In this document: positions 22,469 through 30,484 of the stretch, in pieces | How the letters are laid out: the number at the start of each line of letters is the position of its first letter | How positions within the stretch are numbered: the first letter of the stretch is position 1 | Source: Solobacterium sp. UBA3691 | GTDB taxonomy: Bacteria > Bacillota_I > Bacilli_A > Erysipelotrichales > Erysipelotrichaceae | Direction of reading: 5' to 3' | DNA: 37,648 nt | Assembly: GCA_002372175.1 (NCBI GenBank) | Contig: DFIS01000029.1 | Location: forward strand, 1 to 37,648 | Program-made: the position numbers and the translations under genes | Notes under the pieces: model-generated | Told to the model about the DNA's origin: nothing | Databases searched by the model: none | Seen by the model: only the letters and a program-made list of their open reading frames with translations

Positions 22469-23776
22469 ATGGTTAAGGTAAGTGTTATCGTCCCGGTATA
22501 TAATGCTGAGAAGGCATTGGAGAGATGTATAGACAGTATTCTGAATCAGGAATACAAGGATCTTGAACTGATTGCTGTGGATGACGGCAGTAAAGATCAT
22601 TCCGGTGAGATCCTGGATGCCTACGCAAAGGCAGACCCCAGAGTGATCGTGATCCATAAGGAGAACAGCGGTGTCAGTGATACCAGAAACAGGGCGCTGG
22701 ATATTGCACAGGGTGAGTATGTGCAGTTCCTTGATGCGGATGACTGGATCCCGGCAGATTCCACAAAGGTGATGGTCAGAGCAATCGAAGAGAGCGGAGC
22801 TGACCTTGTGACGGCGGATTTCTACCGTGTTGTCGGAAACAACATTGCCCGTAAGGGATCGATCACAACTTCGGAAGTACTGACCAGGCAGGAGTATGCG
22901 GAATGGATGATGGACAGTCCTGCTGACTATTATTACGGTGTACTCTGGAATAAACTGTACAGACGTCAGATCATTGAACAGTATCATCTGCGGATGGATA
23001 AGACACTGAGCTTCTGCGAGGATTTTGTCTATAATCTGGAGTATATTCTCAGATGCAGAACGATCATCCCTCTGCAGATCCCCGTATACTATTACGTTAA
23101 AACAGAAGGTTCACTGGTATCACAGAATCTGAACTTCAGCCGTATCGTACAGATGAAGACGAGCATCTATGAGTATTACAATGCTTTCTTCAAGCAGGTT
23201 CTGGATAAAAAGGAATACTCCCAGGAGCGTATCAATATCGCAAGATTCCTGGTTTCGGCAGCGACCGATGACATGGCATTTCCTCTGCTTCCCGGTACCA
23301 GAAAGCTCGGTGAAGAGAATGTGAAGATCCTGTATAACGCAGATAAGTCAAGAGATCCTGTCTCTGCCGCATATTACATGAACAAGGTATTTGACAGACT
23401 GCTGAATTCGGTGGCGATGAAACATGATCTTGATCTGCGTGATGTGCGTGTCTTCTACGCTCTGCACGAAGCCGGCAGAGTCTTCTCACCGCGTGAACTG
23501 TCTGATTTTACAGGCATCTCACAGACGATGATCCTGCTGTCGCTGCAGAAGCTGGCCAGCCGTTCTCTGGCGGTTTTCCATATTGATCTCAGCGGTATTG
23601 AGTTCAGTGTTTCGGATTCCGCAAATGATCTGATCAAGGATATCAGTCAGGCGAAAAAAGATCTGTATGCGGTCATGCAGCAGGGACTGACGGAAGAAGA
23701 GATCAGAAATGCCAGGATCACGGACGACAAGATCCTGACGAATCTGAAGAATTCTCTGGAGACGTATGAAGCGTAA
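22469..23776 (+). CDS. Family 2 glycosyltransferase fused to a MarR-like winged helix
   Basis: 435 residues. The N-terminal GT2 domain (1 to about 220) has VIVPVYNAEKALERCIDSIL, the nucleotide-binding DDGSKD and the DxD-like FLDADDW, with cytoplasmic soluble character. A middle helical region follows. From about residue 320 the sequence looks like a MarR-family regulator: VFYALHEAGRVFSPRELSDF, then GISQTMILLSLQKLASRSL (recognition-helix-like) and a C-terminal LTEEEI plus helix, as in MarR dimerisation ends. Such a fusion is unusual. The ATG at 22469 has SD GAGGTGAGG. The end overlaps the GH3 gene by 11 bases, and the gene is divergent from gtrA. Confidence 0.85.
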   Translation: MVKVSVIVPVYNAEKALERCIDSILNQEYKDLELIAVDDGSKDHSGEILDAYAKADPRVIVIHKENSGVSDTRNRALDIAQGEYVQFLDADDWIPADSTKVMVRAIEESGADLVTADFYRVVGNNIARKGSITTSEVLTRQEYAEWMMDSPADYYYGVLWNKLYRRQIIEQYHLRMDKTLSFCEDFVYNLEYILRCRTIIPLQIPVYYYVKTEGSLVSQNLNFSRIVQMKTSIYEYYNAFFKQVLDKKEYSQERINIARFLVSAATDDMAFPLLPGTRKLGEENVKILYNADKSRDPVSAAYYMNKVFDRLLNSVAMKHDLDLRDVRVFYALHEAGRVFSPRELSDFTGISQTMILLSLQKLASRSLAVFHIDLSGIEFSVSDSANDLIKDISQAKKDLYAVMQQGLTEEEIRNARITDDKILTNLKNSLETYEA

Positions 23777-26111
23777 GGTACTGACACTGACAGAAGAGAC
23801 AAAGCTGTTTGTCGGTGCTGATCATTGGCACACTTACGGTATACCGGATAAAGGTATACCGTCTTTGACGATGTCTGACGGTCCGCATGGACTGCGTATA
23901 GAGACCAAAAGCGGTCTTGGCTTTAACACGTCCAGACCGGCAGTATGCTATCCGACAGCTTCCGCCCTCGGGTGTACATTCGATCCTGAGCTGATGCATG
24001 CGTTTGGCAGTATACTGGCGGAAGAGTGTGCGGCAGAGGATGTAGATATACTGCTTGGCCCCGGAGTGAACCACAAGCGTTCGCCGTTATGCGGAAGAAA
24101 CTTTGAATACTTTTCCGAAGATCCGCTGCTGACGGCAGAACTGGCTTCCGGATATATACAGGGACTGCAGGATAACGGTATTGCCGCATGTCTGAAACAC
24201 TTTGCCGGCAACTCCCGCGAGATGGGCAGACTCGTGCAGGATAGTGTCATTGATGAAAGGACACTGTATGAGATCTATCTGCGCCAGTTTGAAAAGATCA
24301 TCAGGAAGAGCAGACCGGCTGCCGTGATGGCCGCATATAATCTCCTCAACGGCACGTACTGCTGTGAAAACAAGGAACTGCTTACGGATATCCTTCGCGG
24401 CAAATGGGGGTATCAGGGTGTCGTCATGTCTGACTGGGGTGCTGTCAGCGATCCCGTCATGTCCGCAGTCAACGGTCTCGACCTGGAGATGCCGGGCGGT
24501 GATCACGGAACTTCCATGCTTCTGAAGAATGCATATAAGAATAAGATCCTGAGCGATGAAAGGATCAGTGCCCATAACGATACGATGCGCAGACTGGCAG
24601 AATTCTGCAGTACCGGAAAGAAACGTGCATTCAGTAAGGAGAGGCATCTTGCTTTTGCACAGGAGCTTGCAGAGCGCAGTGCCGTACTGCTGAAGAACGA
24701 CGGCTCTCTGCCCTTGACAAAGCAGGATGATCTGGCTGTGATCGGACTTATGGCCAGGACACCGCGCTTTCAGGGAACGGGAAGCAGTAAGGTCAACAGT
24801 ATTACCAGGGATTCCCTGTGTGAGGCACTGGATGAAGCCGGTGTGAAGTATACCTATGCCCAGGGATATCATGGTGTTGTCGATGAATATGATCCCGTAC
24901 TTGGCGAAGAAGCTGTCCGGGCAGCCCGCACACATGCGAAGACGGTCGTAGTTGTCGGTCTGACCGATGGCTTTGAGGCAGAAGGATATGACCGTACGCA
25001 CCTGGATCTGCCGAAAGCACAGAATCAGCTGATCAGACGTCTTATGGAAGTGAACAGAAATCTGATCATTGTCCTGCAGTGCGGCGCGCCTGTATTACTG
25101 CCGTGGGCGGATGATGTCAGCAGTATTCTCTGTCAGTATCTTTCCGGTTGCCGGGGCGGTCATGCGCTGTACAGGCTGCTGTACGGGGAGGTTGTTCCCT
25201 CCGGAAAACTGGCGGAGACTTTCCCGATGTCTCTCGAATCAACACCAGGCTGCCGCTACTACGCGGATGATCTGCTTCAGGTACAGTACAGAGAGGGCAT
25301 CTTTACCGGCTACCGGTACTATGATACATTCGGCATTCCTGTCCGTTATCCGTTCGGGCATGGGCTTTCCTATACATCATTTGCCTACAGTGATCTGAAT
25401 GTCAGACCGGATGAAGGCGGTATCCGTGTTTCTGTAAAGATACAGAATACCGGTGAATATGATGGCGCTGAGATCGTGCAGTTCTATATGCATATGAAGA
25501 ATTCACGCATTGCCCGTGCCGACCGTGAACTGATCGGTTTTCAGCGGCAGATGATCAAAGCCGGCGAAAGCGCAGAGATAAATGTATATATTCCGTCTGA
25601 AGATCTTGCTTACTATGATACCGGTGCACACAAACGGCTTGTCGAAGAAGGCACGTATACGATCATGGCCGGTTCTTCTTCGGAAGATATACGGCTGTGT
25701 GCTGATATTGTACTGAATGGCTGTAAGGAACCGGCAAGTACACTGTCAAAGGATTATATCCGGGTCAAAGACGGAGAAATGGAAATCAGTCAGTCTGATT
25801 TTATCAGTATGCTAGGGCACGATCTGCCTCAGGAAAGAGCAGGATGGCCTTTCCACCGCAATACGACGGTCAGAGAACTGGGCATCAGTAAGGCCGGAAG
25901 GGCAGTACACAGGCAGATCGGAAGGATACTGAATCGTGAAGGTATGGAGGATGTGCGTTCTTCCATGGTCTTTGAAGCACCGCTGAGAATGATGCTGATG
26001 GCAGGTAAAGGTATTACCTGGCAGACGGTTGATGAGATCGCAAAACTGTTCAACGGGCATGTGCTGGGATCGATCAGAAGGATCAGGAGGAGTCTCGACA
26101 GGAAGCACTGA
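23766..26111 (+). CDS. Glycoside hydrolase family 3 (beta-glucosidase type)
   Basis: A 781-residue cytoplasmic GH3 enzyme that releases terminal beta-linked sugars from oligosaccharides. The N-terminal barrel starts with LTMSDGPHGLR and contains KHFAGNSRE and the nucleophile Asp223 in VVMSDWGAV. The second domain includes RTHLDLPKAQ, and PFGHGLSYTSF leads into a fibronectin-III-like domain (about 540-660). About 110 extra helical residues form the C-terminus. No signal peptide. The start codon overlaps the glycosyltransferase gene by 11 bases, so translation is coupled, an odd pairing of a synthase and a hydrolase. Confidence 0.93.
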   Translation: MKRKVLTLTEETKLFVGADHWHTYGIPDKGIPSLTMSDGPHGLRIETKSGLGFNTSRPAVCYPTASALGCTFDPELMHAFGSILAEECAAEDVDILLGPGVNHKRSPLCGRNFEYFSEDPLLTAELASGYIQGLQDNGIAACLKHFAGNSREMGRLVQDSVIDERTLYEIYLRQFEKIIRKSRPAAVMAAYNLLNGTYCCENKELLTDILRGKWGYQGVVMSDWGAVSDPVMSAVNGLDLEMPGGDHGTSMLLKNAYKNKILSDERISAHNDTMRRLAEFCSTGKKRAFSKERHLAFAQELAERSAVLLKNDGSLPLTKQDDLAVIGLMARTPRFQGTGSSKVNSITRDSLCEALDEAGVKYTYAQGYHGVVDEYDPVLGEEAVRAARTHAKTVVVVGLTDGFEAEGYDRTHLDLPKAQNQLIRRLMEVNRNLIIVLQCGAPVLLPWADDVSSILCQYLSGCRGGHALYRLLYGEVVPSGKLAETFPMSLESTPGCRYYADDLLQVQYREGIFTGYRYYDTFGIPVRYPFGHGLSYTSFAYSDLNVRPDEGGIRVSVKIQNTGEYDGAEIVQFYMHMKNSRIARADRELIGFQRQMIKAGESAEINVYIPSEDLAYYDTGAHKRLVEEGTYTIMAGSSSEDIRLCADIVLNGCKEPASTLSKDYIRVKDGEMEISQSDFISMLGHDLPQERAGWPFHRNTTVRELGISKAGRAVHRQIGRILNREGMEDVRSSMVFEAPLRMMLMAGKGITWQTVDEIAKLFNGHVLGSIRRIRRSLDRKH

Positions 26112-26156
26112 ATGTTACATAACAATGTTAGACAATTATTTCACAAGCTGCAGATT

Positions 26157-26162
26157 TATAAT
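26157..26162 (+). promoter_or_regulatory. -10 box before the DUF6110-like gene
   Basis: TATAAT at 26157-26162 in an AT-rich stretch. The -35 at 17-19 bases upstream is poor. The SD ATGGAGGA follows, so the leader is about 20 bases. Confidence 0.45.
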
Positions 26163-26188
26163 TATATAAGAAATATGGAGGAACATAT

Positions 26189-26479
26189 ATGAATTGGATG
26201 AAGACCAGATTTCTTGTATACGGAGCACTGCTGGGCTCTGCAGGTGTGAAGATCCTGACCAGTGACGATGCCAAAAAAGCATATACACATATTACAGCTG
26301 CGGTCATGCGCGGCAGGGATGAGATTGCCCGTACATATACTTCCCTGAAGGAGAACTGCGAGGATATCGGTGCTGACGCAAAGGCGATCAACGAGAAAAG
26401 AGCAGAACAGAAGGAAGCTGCCCTGATCGAGGATGCCAAAGAGATCCTTGCGGCCGCAAAGGAAAAAGGGAAAAAGTAA
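26189..26479 (+). CDS. Small membrane-anchored protein, DUF6110-like, partner of the P-type ATPase
   Basis: A 96-residue protein with one N-terminal hydrophobic helix (about 8-23, VYGALLGSAGVKIL) and a long, charged, mostly helical remainder rich in Ala, Glu and Lys. The segment TSDDAKKAYTHITAAVMRGRDE and ENCEDIGADAKAINEKRAE matches what I remember of DUF6110 proteins, which stand before metal P-type ATPases in Firmicutes. Two conserved-type features, Cys and His/Asp residues in NCEDIGAD, might bind metal, but that is a guess. It has the SD ATGGAGGA and lies 9 bases before the ATPase gene. Confidence 0.85.
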   Translation: MNWMKTRFLVYGALLGSAGVKILTSDDAKKAYTHITAAVMRGRDEIARTYTSLKENCEDIGADAKAINEKRAEQKEAALIEDAKEILAAAKEKGKK

Positions 26480-26488
26480 GGTGCTCTT

Positions 26489-28564
26489 ATGAAATGCCGG
26501 ATCCTTCATGAAAGTGCCGGACGCATGCGTGCACATGCGCTTCAGTACCGAATGACCTATAAGCAGGCAGATACGCTGGAGTACTGGCTGCAGTCCTGTG
26601 ACGGTATAGACCGTGTTACGGTCAATGACAGAACAGGAAATATCATTATCTATTATTCGGCAGAAAGACAAAAGGTCATTGATCTTCTGTCTTCTTTTCG
26701 GTATGAAGAACACGCGGATGCAGCACCGGAAAAAACCGGCAGAGAATTATCGCGTGAGTTTGAAAACCGCATCATCACACACGTAGTTAAACGCGGTATC
26801 ACCCGTTTTCTGTTTCCGGTAAATCTGCGCAGCGCATATAATCTGGTGCATTCTCTGAAGTTCATCAGGGAAGCACTGATGTCCTTGAAACGCGGCAAGC
26901 TGGAAGTATCGGTGCTGGATGCCATAACGATTACCGTAAGCATGCTGAGAAATGACTTTGAGACAGCCGGGAATGTAATGTTTCTGCTTGGACTCAGTGA
27001 GATCATTGATGAATGGACGCATAAGAAGTCACTGGATGATCTTGCCCGCAGTATGTCATTAAATATCGATAAGGTATGGCAGGTCCTTCCTTCCGGACAG
27101 GATGTACAGATACCAGTGTCTGAGATTCGAGAAAATGATCTGATCAGGGTCGGTTCCGGATCGGTGATCCCGCTTGATGGCTTTGTATACAGCGGAGCAG
27201 CCGAAGTGAATCAGGCATCTCTGACCGGAGAATCACTGGCTGTATCCAAACAGACAGATACACCGGTCTATGCCGGCACAGTCATTGAAAACGGAGAACT
27301 GGTGATCAGAGTATCAAAGACAAGCGGAAGCGGCAGATACGACCGGATCGTCAGAATGATCGAAGATTCGCAGAAACTGAAGTCAGATTCCGAAAACCGT
27401 GCCGCAGGACTCGCCGACAGACTGGTGCCATGGAGTCTTGGCGGAACGCTGATCACATATCTACTGACCCGCAATGTACAGAAAGCATTGTCTGTACTGA
27501 TGGTCGATTTCTCCTGTGCGCTGAAGCTGACGATACCGATCGCCGTATTGTCAGCGATGAGAGAAGCATCTCTCTATCAGGTAAGTGTCAAGGGCGGTAA
27601 GTATCTGGAAGTGATCGCAAAAGCAGATACTGTGATCTACGACAAGACGGGTACGCTTACTTATTCAGAGCCTAGAGTAGCAGAAGTGATCCCGTTTGGA
27701 AACAATGACAAGGATGAGATGCTGCGGCTTGCCGCATGTCTGGAAGAACACTTCCCGCACAGTATAGCGAATGCTGTTGTCAGAGATGCTGCAGAGAAGG
27801 GACTGATCCACGAGGAAAAGCACTCACGCGTAGAGTATGTTGTAGCGCATGGTATCGTCAGTCATATTGACGGTAAGAGAGTGCTGATCGGTTCGTATCA
27901 CTTTATCTTTGAGGATGAGAAATGCCGTGTCCTGAAACGTGATCAGAAGAAATTTGATGAACTGCCCGGCAGATATTCGCATCTGTATCTGGCGATAAAC
28001 AGAACACTGGCGGCGGTGATCTGCATCGAAGATCCTGTGCGTGCAGAGGCCCCGGACGTGATCAGAGGCTTCCGTGAACTGGGCATCCGCAAGCAGGTGA
28101 TGATGACCGGAGACAGTCTGCGTACGGCCAGAGCCATCGCAAAATTAGCCGGTATCGAAGAATTCCATGCGGAAGTTCTGCCGGAGGATAAGGCAAACTA
28201 CGTGATCCGTGAACATGAGCAGGGGAATACCGTGATCATGATCGGTGACGGCATCAATGATACACCTGCGCTTGCGGAAGCGGATGTTGCAGTGGCGATC
28301 TCCAACGGGGCAGCCATTGCCAGAGAAGTAGCCGACATGACAGTTCCCGAGCAGAATATCATGAATCTTGTCAGGATGCGTGAGCTGGGACTTGCCCTGC
28401 AGCAGAGGATCAATAACAGCTACAGGTTTATCATGAGCTTTAACTCTGCACTGATCCTGCTTGGTGTATTCGGTATACTGTCACCGACGGTAACTGCCTA
28501 TATGCATAATCTTTCGACGCTGGCATTGAGTGTACGGGCAATGACAAATCTTCTTGAACAGTAA
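26489..28564 (+). CDS. P1B-type metal ATPase with variant metal site
   Basis: A 691-residue metal-transporting P-type ATPase. The N-terminus (1-75) looks like a degenerate HMA fold without a CxxC. The A domain has SLTGES (about 245), the phosphorylation site is Asp385 in DKTGTLT, and GDGIND is intact. The usual CPC in helix 6 is replaced by Phe-Ser-Cys (FSCALK, 341-343), and the nucleotide-site HP pair reads His-Ser (FPHSIANAVV). Both changes mark a separate P1B subgroup seen in Firmicutes whose metal is not settled; I cannot assign Zn, Cu, Mn or another ion. The SD is AAGGTG. It is followed by a terminator and forms an operon with the small protein upstream. Confidence 0.9.
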   Translation: MKCRILHESAGRMRAHALQYRMTYKQADTLEYWLQSCDGIDRVTVNDRTGNIIIYYSAERQKVIDLLSSFRYEEHADAAPEKTGRELSREFENRIITHVVKRGITRFLFPVNLRSAYNLVHSLKFIREALMSLKRGKLEVSVLDAITITVSMLRNDFETAGNVMFLLGLSEIIDEWTHKKSLDDLARSMSLNIDKVWQVLPSGQDVQIPVSEIRENDLIRVGSGSVIPLDGFVYSGAAEVNQASLTGESLAVSKQTDTPVYAGTVIENGELVIRVSKTSGSGRYDRIVRMIEDSQKLKSDSENRAAGLADRLVPWSLGGTLITYLLTRNVQKALSVLMVDFSCALKLTIPIAVLSAMREASLYQVSVKGGKYLEVIAKADTVIYDKTGTLTYSEPRVAEVIPFGNNDKDEMLRLAACLEEHFPHSIANAVVRDAAEKGLIHEEKHSRVEYVVAHGIVSHIDGKRVLIGSYHFIFEDEKCRVLKRDQKKFDELPGRYSHLYLAINRTLAAVICIEDPVRAEAPDVIRGFRELGIRKQVMMTGDSLRTARAIAKLAGIEEFHAEVLPEDKANYVIREHEQGNTVIMIGDGINDTPALAEADVAVAISNGAAIAREVADMTVPEQNIMNLVRMRELGLALQQRINNSYRFIMSFNSALILLGVFGILSPTVTAYMHNLSTLALSVRAMTNLLEQ

Positions 28565-28589
28565 CAGATGCTGTAAGGCATCTGTTTTA
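28563..28589 (+). terminator. Terminator after the variant P-type ATPase
   Basis: A 9-bp stem AACAGATGC/GCATCTGTT with a 6-base TGTAAG loop is followed by TTA. It overlaps the ATPase stop codon. The next promoter begins 6 bases later. Confidence 0.8.
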
Positions 28590-28594
28590 TATCA

Positions 28595-28603
28595 TGGTAC
28601 AAT
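28595..28603 (+). promoter_or_regulatory. Extended -10 promoter positioned for a leaderless transcript
   Basis: TGGTACAAT (TACAAT at 28598-28603) is followed by 6 bases and the ATG at 28610. It has the same layout as the promoter at 3359-3367. No SD is present. Confidence 0.6.
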
Positions 28604-28609
28604 GCTCAT

Positions 28610-29206
28610 ATGCTGAAGGATAAGGATATCAGAGAACCCCTGTATGAATGGCTGGAGGAGCACTACGGTATCATCCGCATCGTTGAGGAAAAGACGATCG
28701 GCAGAGCCCGTGCTGATGTCATGATGATCATGGATGACTGCATATGCGGACTGGAGATCAAGAGTGATGCCGATACGTATACCAGGCTGCAGGGTCAGGT
28801 GAAGGAATACAACAGATACTTTGACAGAAACTATGTCGTGATCGGTACCAGACATGTACGCGGTGTCAGCGAGCATATTCCGGCATGGTGGGGTATTATC
28901 ACCGTTGAGACGGAAAGCGGTATGCCCGATCTGTATCTGCTCAGGGAAGCACTGCCGAATCCCCGGGATGTATTGGAAAAGAAGCTGTCGCTGTTATGGC
29001 GGCCGGAGCTGAATCATCTGCTTGCGATCAATCATCTGCCTGCCTATAAAGAGAGATCCAAGAGATTTGTACAGATGAAATTAACAGAAAAAGTTCCCCG
29101 TGATCTTCTGCATTTGCAGATCAGCGGAGAACTCTTTGAACGTGATTATACCTTGATCGAACAGGAGATCAGTGAATACCGGGCTAGATCCCGCCGTAGT
29201 GGTTGA
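28610..29206 (+). CDS. sce7726-like protein with a PD-(D/E)XK nuclease fold
   Basis: A 198-residue soluble protein. The first half matches the PD-(D/E)XK nuclease pattern of the sce7726/MmcB-like group: Asp36 in ARADVMMI, Glu49-x-Lys51 in LEIKSD, and Gln61/Gln63 with Tyr67 in the following helix (RLQGQVKEYNRYFD), then VVIGTRH. All catalytic residues are present, so nuclease activity is plausible. The second half is a helical domain of unknown role. It is a single-gene unit with a leaderless-type promoter. Its last 23 bases overlap the convergent lipoprotein gene. No toxin-antitoxin or phage partner is nearby. Confidence 0.82.
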   Translation: MLKDKDIREPLYEWLEEHYGIIRIVEEKTIGRARADVMMIMDDCICGLEIKSDADTYTRLQGQVKEYNRYFDRNYVVIGTRHVRGVSEHIPAWWGIITVETESGMPDLYLLREALPNPRDVLEKKLSLLWRPELNHLLAINHLPAYKERSKRFVQMKLTEKVPRDLLHLQISGELFERDYTLIEQEISEYRARSRRSG

Positions 29207-30377
29207 TCATGCGCTCCAGTTCTTTCCAGGTTACCGGTAAGGCATAGCAGTGTGCAGGCTTGTCGAGAGGAATATAGAGGCTTTCCCACCAGATCTCATC
29301 GAACCATCCGTCCATGATCTCATCGGTATAGTATGCCTTGAATTGTGAACGTGTATAGTCGTCATAATACAGATAATAACCGTCACCGAGCATGTTTTTC
29401 ATGATCATCGGACCTTCGCTCTGATGACCGGAGAACGGTTCTTCAAAGCTGCCGAAATCATGCCACCCGTTATGGGAAACACCGCGGAACAGCTGGGAAT
29501 ACTCTTCCATCGGTGAACGTTCATCCTTCAGGATGATCGTATAGTCGGCACCATCCTTGTATATCGTACCGTCAATGACTTCAAACCCTGTATCCACAAA
29601 CTTCTGCGGCGCATCCACCGTCACAAGATCATCGCTCAGGTTGTAATACATGCCTTTGTCTTCAACACTGGACCAGTAGATGCAGTAGCGGTCAAGCGTA
29701 CGGTCATAGAAGCCTTCCGGAGCCCATGCCTGCTTACCGCTCATGGAAAGATCATCGGAAGAGAAGTTGACTTTTACAAGACGTTCATTCTCAAACGTGA
29801 TCATATCCTTTGTGTCATATGCATAAATACTGTCGGTATCATATCCCTGTGTGGCGATGACCGTAAAACTGCCGTCCGCACGTCTGATGACAGAGGGATC
29901 ACGGAAGCGCTTCGTACCGACAGAAGGGGAGAAGACAGCCTGATCGGAGTTCAGTTTGAACCAGTAGACACTGTCGTATGTATATGCCAGCTTCAGATTC
30001 TCATCCGTCTCATTGGTAAAGTAGGAGATCAGGTAGGCAACATATTCATCAAGCAGAAGCAGGTGATCAAAGCGATAGTGTTTATCACCGACTTTGGCGA
30101 GCAGGACGATCGGTTCATACTCTTCGGCATCTTCTGCCTTTGTGATCACGTTGTCGGCGATGGAGGCTCTGCCGCTTTCCAGTGTCCATGTGATCTCTTC
30201 ATTTTCAGAAGTCAGTGAGGGAAGGGTGTCACCGGTGTTGATGAATGCGTCCAGGGTCTGATTCAGCCAGACATATACATTGTCAGTATCATCGTTGGCC
30301 GGGATGATCTCTTCGGGCTTCCGGCTGCATCCGCACAGCAGACAGCCGCATAACAGGTATAATACGAATTTTCTCAT
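29184..30377 (-). CDS. GH43-like beta-propeller lipoprotein
   Basis: A 397-residue surface lipoprotein. The signal peptide has two overlapping lipobox-like LCGC ends (Cys12 and Cys17); Cys17, followed by SRKPEE, is the more likely lipidated residue. Residues 25-110 form a small beta-rich domain (Ig-like, with TLESGRASIADNVIT). The rest is GH43-like: RDPSVIRR with the base Asp, QAWAPEGFYD, VIDGTIYKD with the second Asp, and SEGPMIMK with the acid Glu, so all three catalytic acids are present. It may trim host or plant arabinose/xylose-containing glycans at the cell surface. No SD; TATAAT lies 6 bases before the ATG. Confidence 0.86.
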   Translation of the reverse strand: MRKFVLYLLCGCLLCGCSRKPEEIIPANDDTDNVYVWLNQTLDAFINTGDTLPSLTSENEEITWTLESGRASIADNVITKAEDAEEYEPIVLLAKVGDKHYRFDHLLLLDEYVAYLISYFTNETDENLKLAYTYDSVYWFKLNSDQAVFSPSVGTKRFRDPSVIRRADGSFTVIATQGYDTDSIYAYDTKDMITFENERLVKVNFSSDDLSMSGKQAWAPEGFYDRTLDRYCIYWSSVEDKGMYYNLSDDLVTVDAPQKFVDTGFEVIDGTIYKDGADYTIILKDERSPMEEYSQLFRGVSHNGWHDFGSFEEPFSGHQSEGPMIMKNMLGDGYYLYYDDYTRSQFKAYYTDEIMDGWFDEIWWESLYIPLDKPAHCYALPVTWKELERMINHYGGI

Positions 30378-30383
30378 GTTTCT

Positions 30384-30413
30384 ATTATAGTTATTTCATT
30401 GATATATTGACAG
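30384..30413 (-). promoter_or_regulatory. Promoter of the lipoprotein gene, leaderless position
   Basis: On the - strand, CTGTCA (30413-30408), 18 bases, TATAAT (30389-30384), 6 bases, then the ATG at 30377. The -35 overlaps the -35 of the divergent arsR-type gene by 5 bases. Confidence 0.6.
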
Positions 30414-30435
30414 GAAAACATGACAGGGATAAAGT
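30407..30435 (+). promoter_or_regulatory. Promoter of the ArsR-HMA-ATPase operon
   Basis: TTGACA (30407-30412), 17 bases, TAAAGT (30430-30435). The start of transcription is expected near 30442, just before the inverted repeat. Confidence 0.7.
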
Positions 30436-30446
30436 AATAGTAGAAC

Positions 30447-30474
30447 ATATGAACAATCGTAAATATGTTCAAAT
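30447..30474. promoter_or_regulatory. Probable ArsR/SmtB operator
   Basis: ATATGAACA (30447-30455) and TGTTCAAAT (30466-30474) form an imperfect inverted repeat. TGAAC-type half-sites are typical for ArsR/SmtB metal repressors, although the 10-base centre is longer than in the classic 12-2-12 sites. It lies just after the predicted transcription start, ideal for autoregulation. Confidence 0.55.
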
Positions 30475-30484
30475 GAGAAATGAT

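Noticed and set aside
24087..25001. 304-codon - strand frame opposite the GH3 gene
   Set aside because: Antisense shadow within a complete GH3 enzyme.
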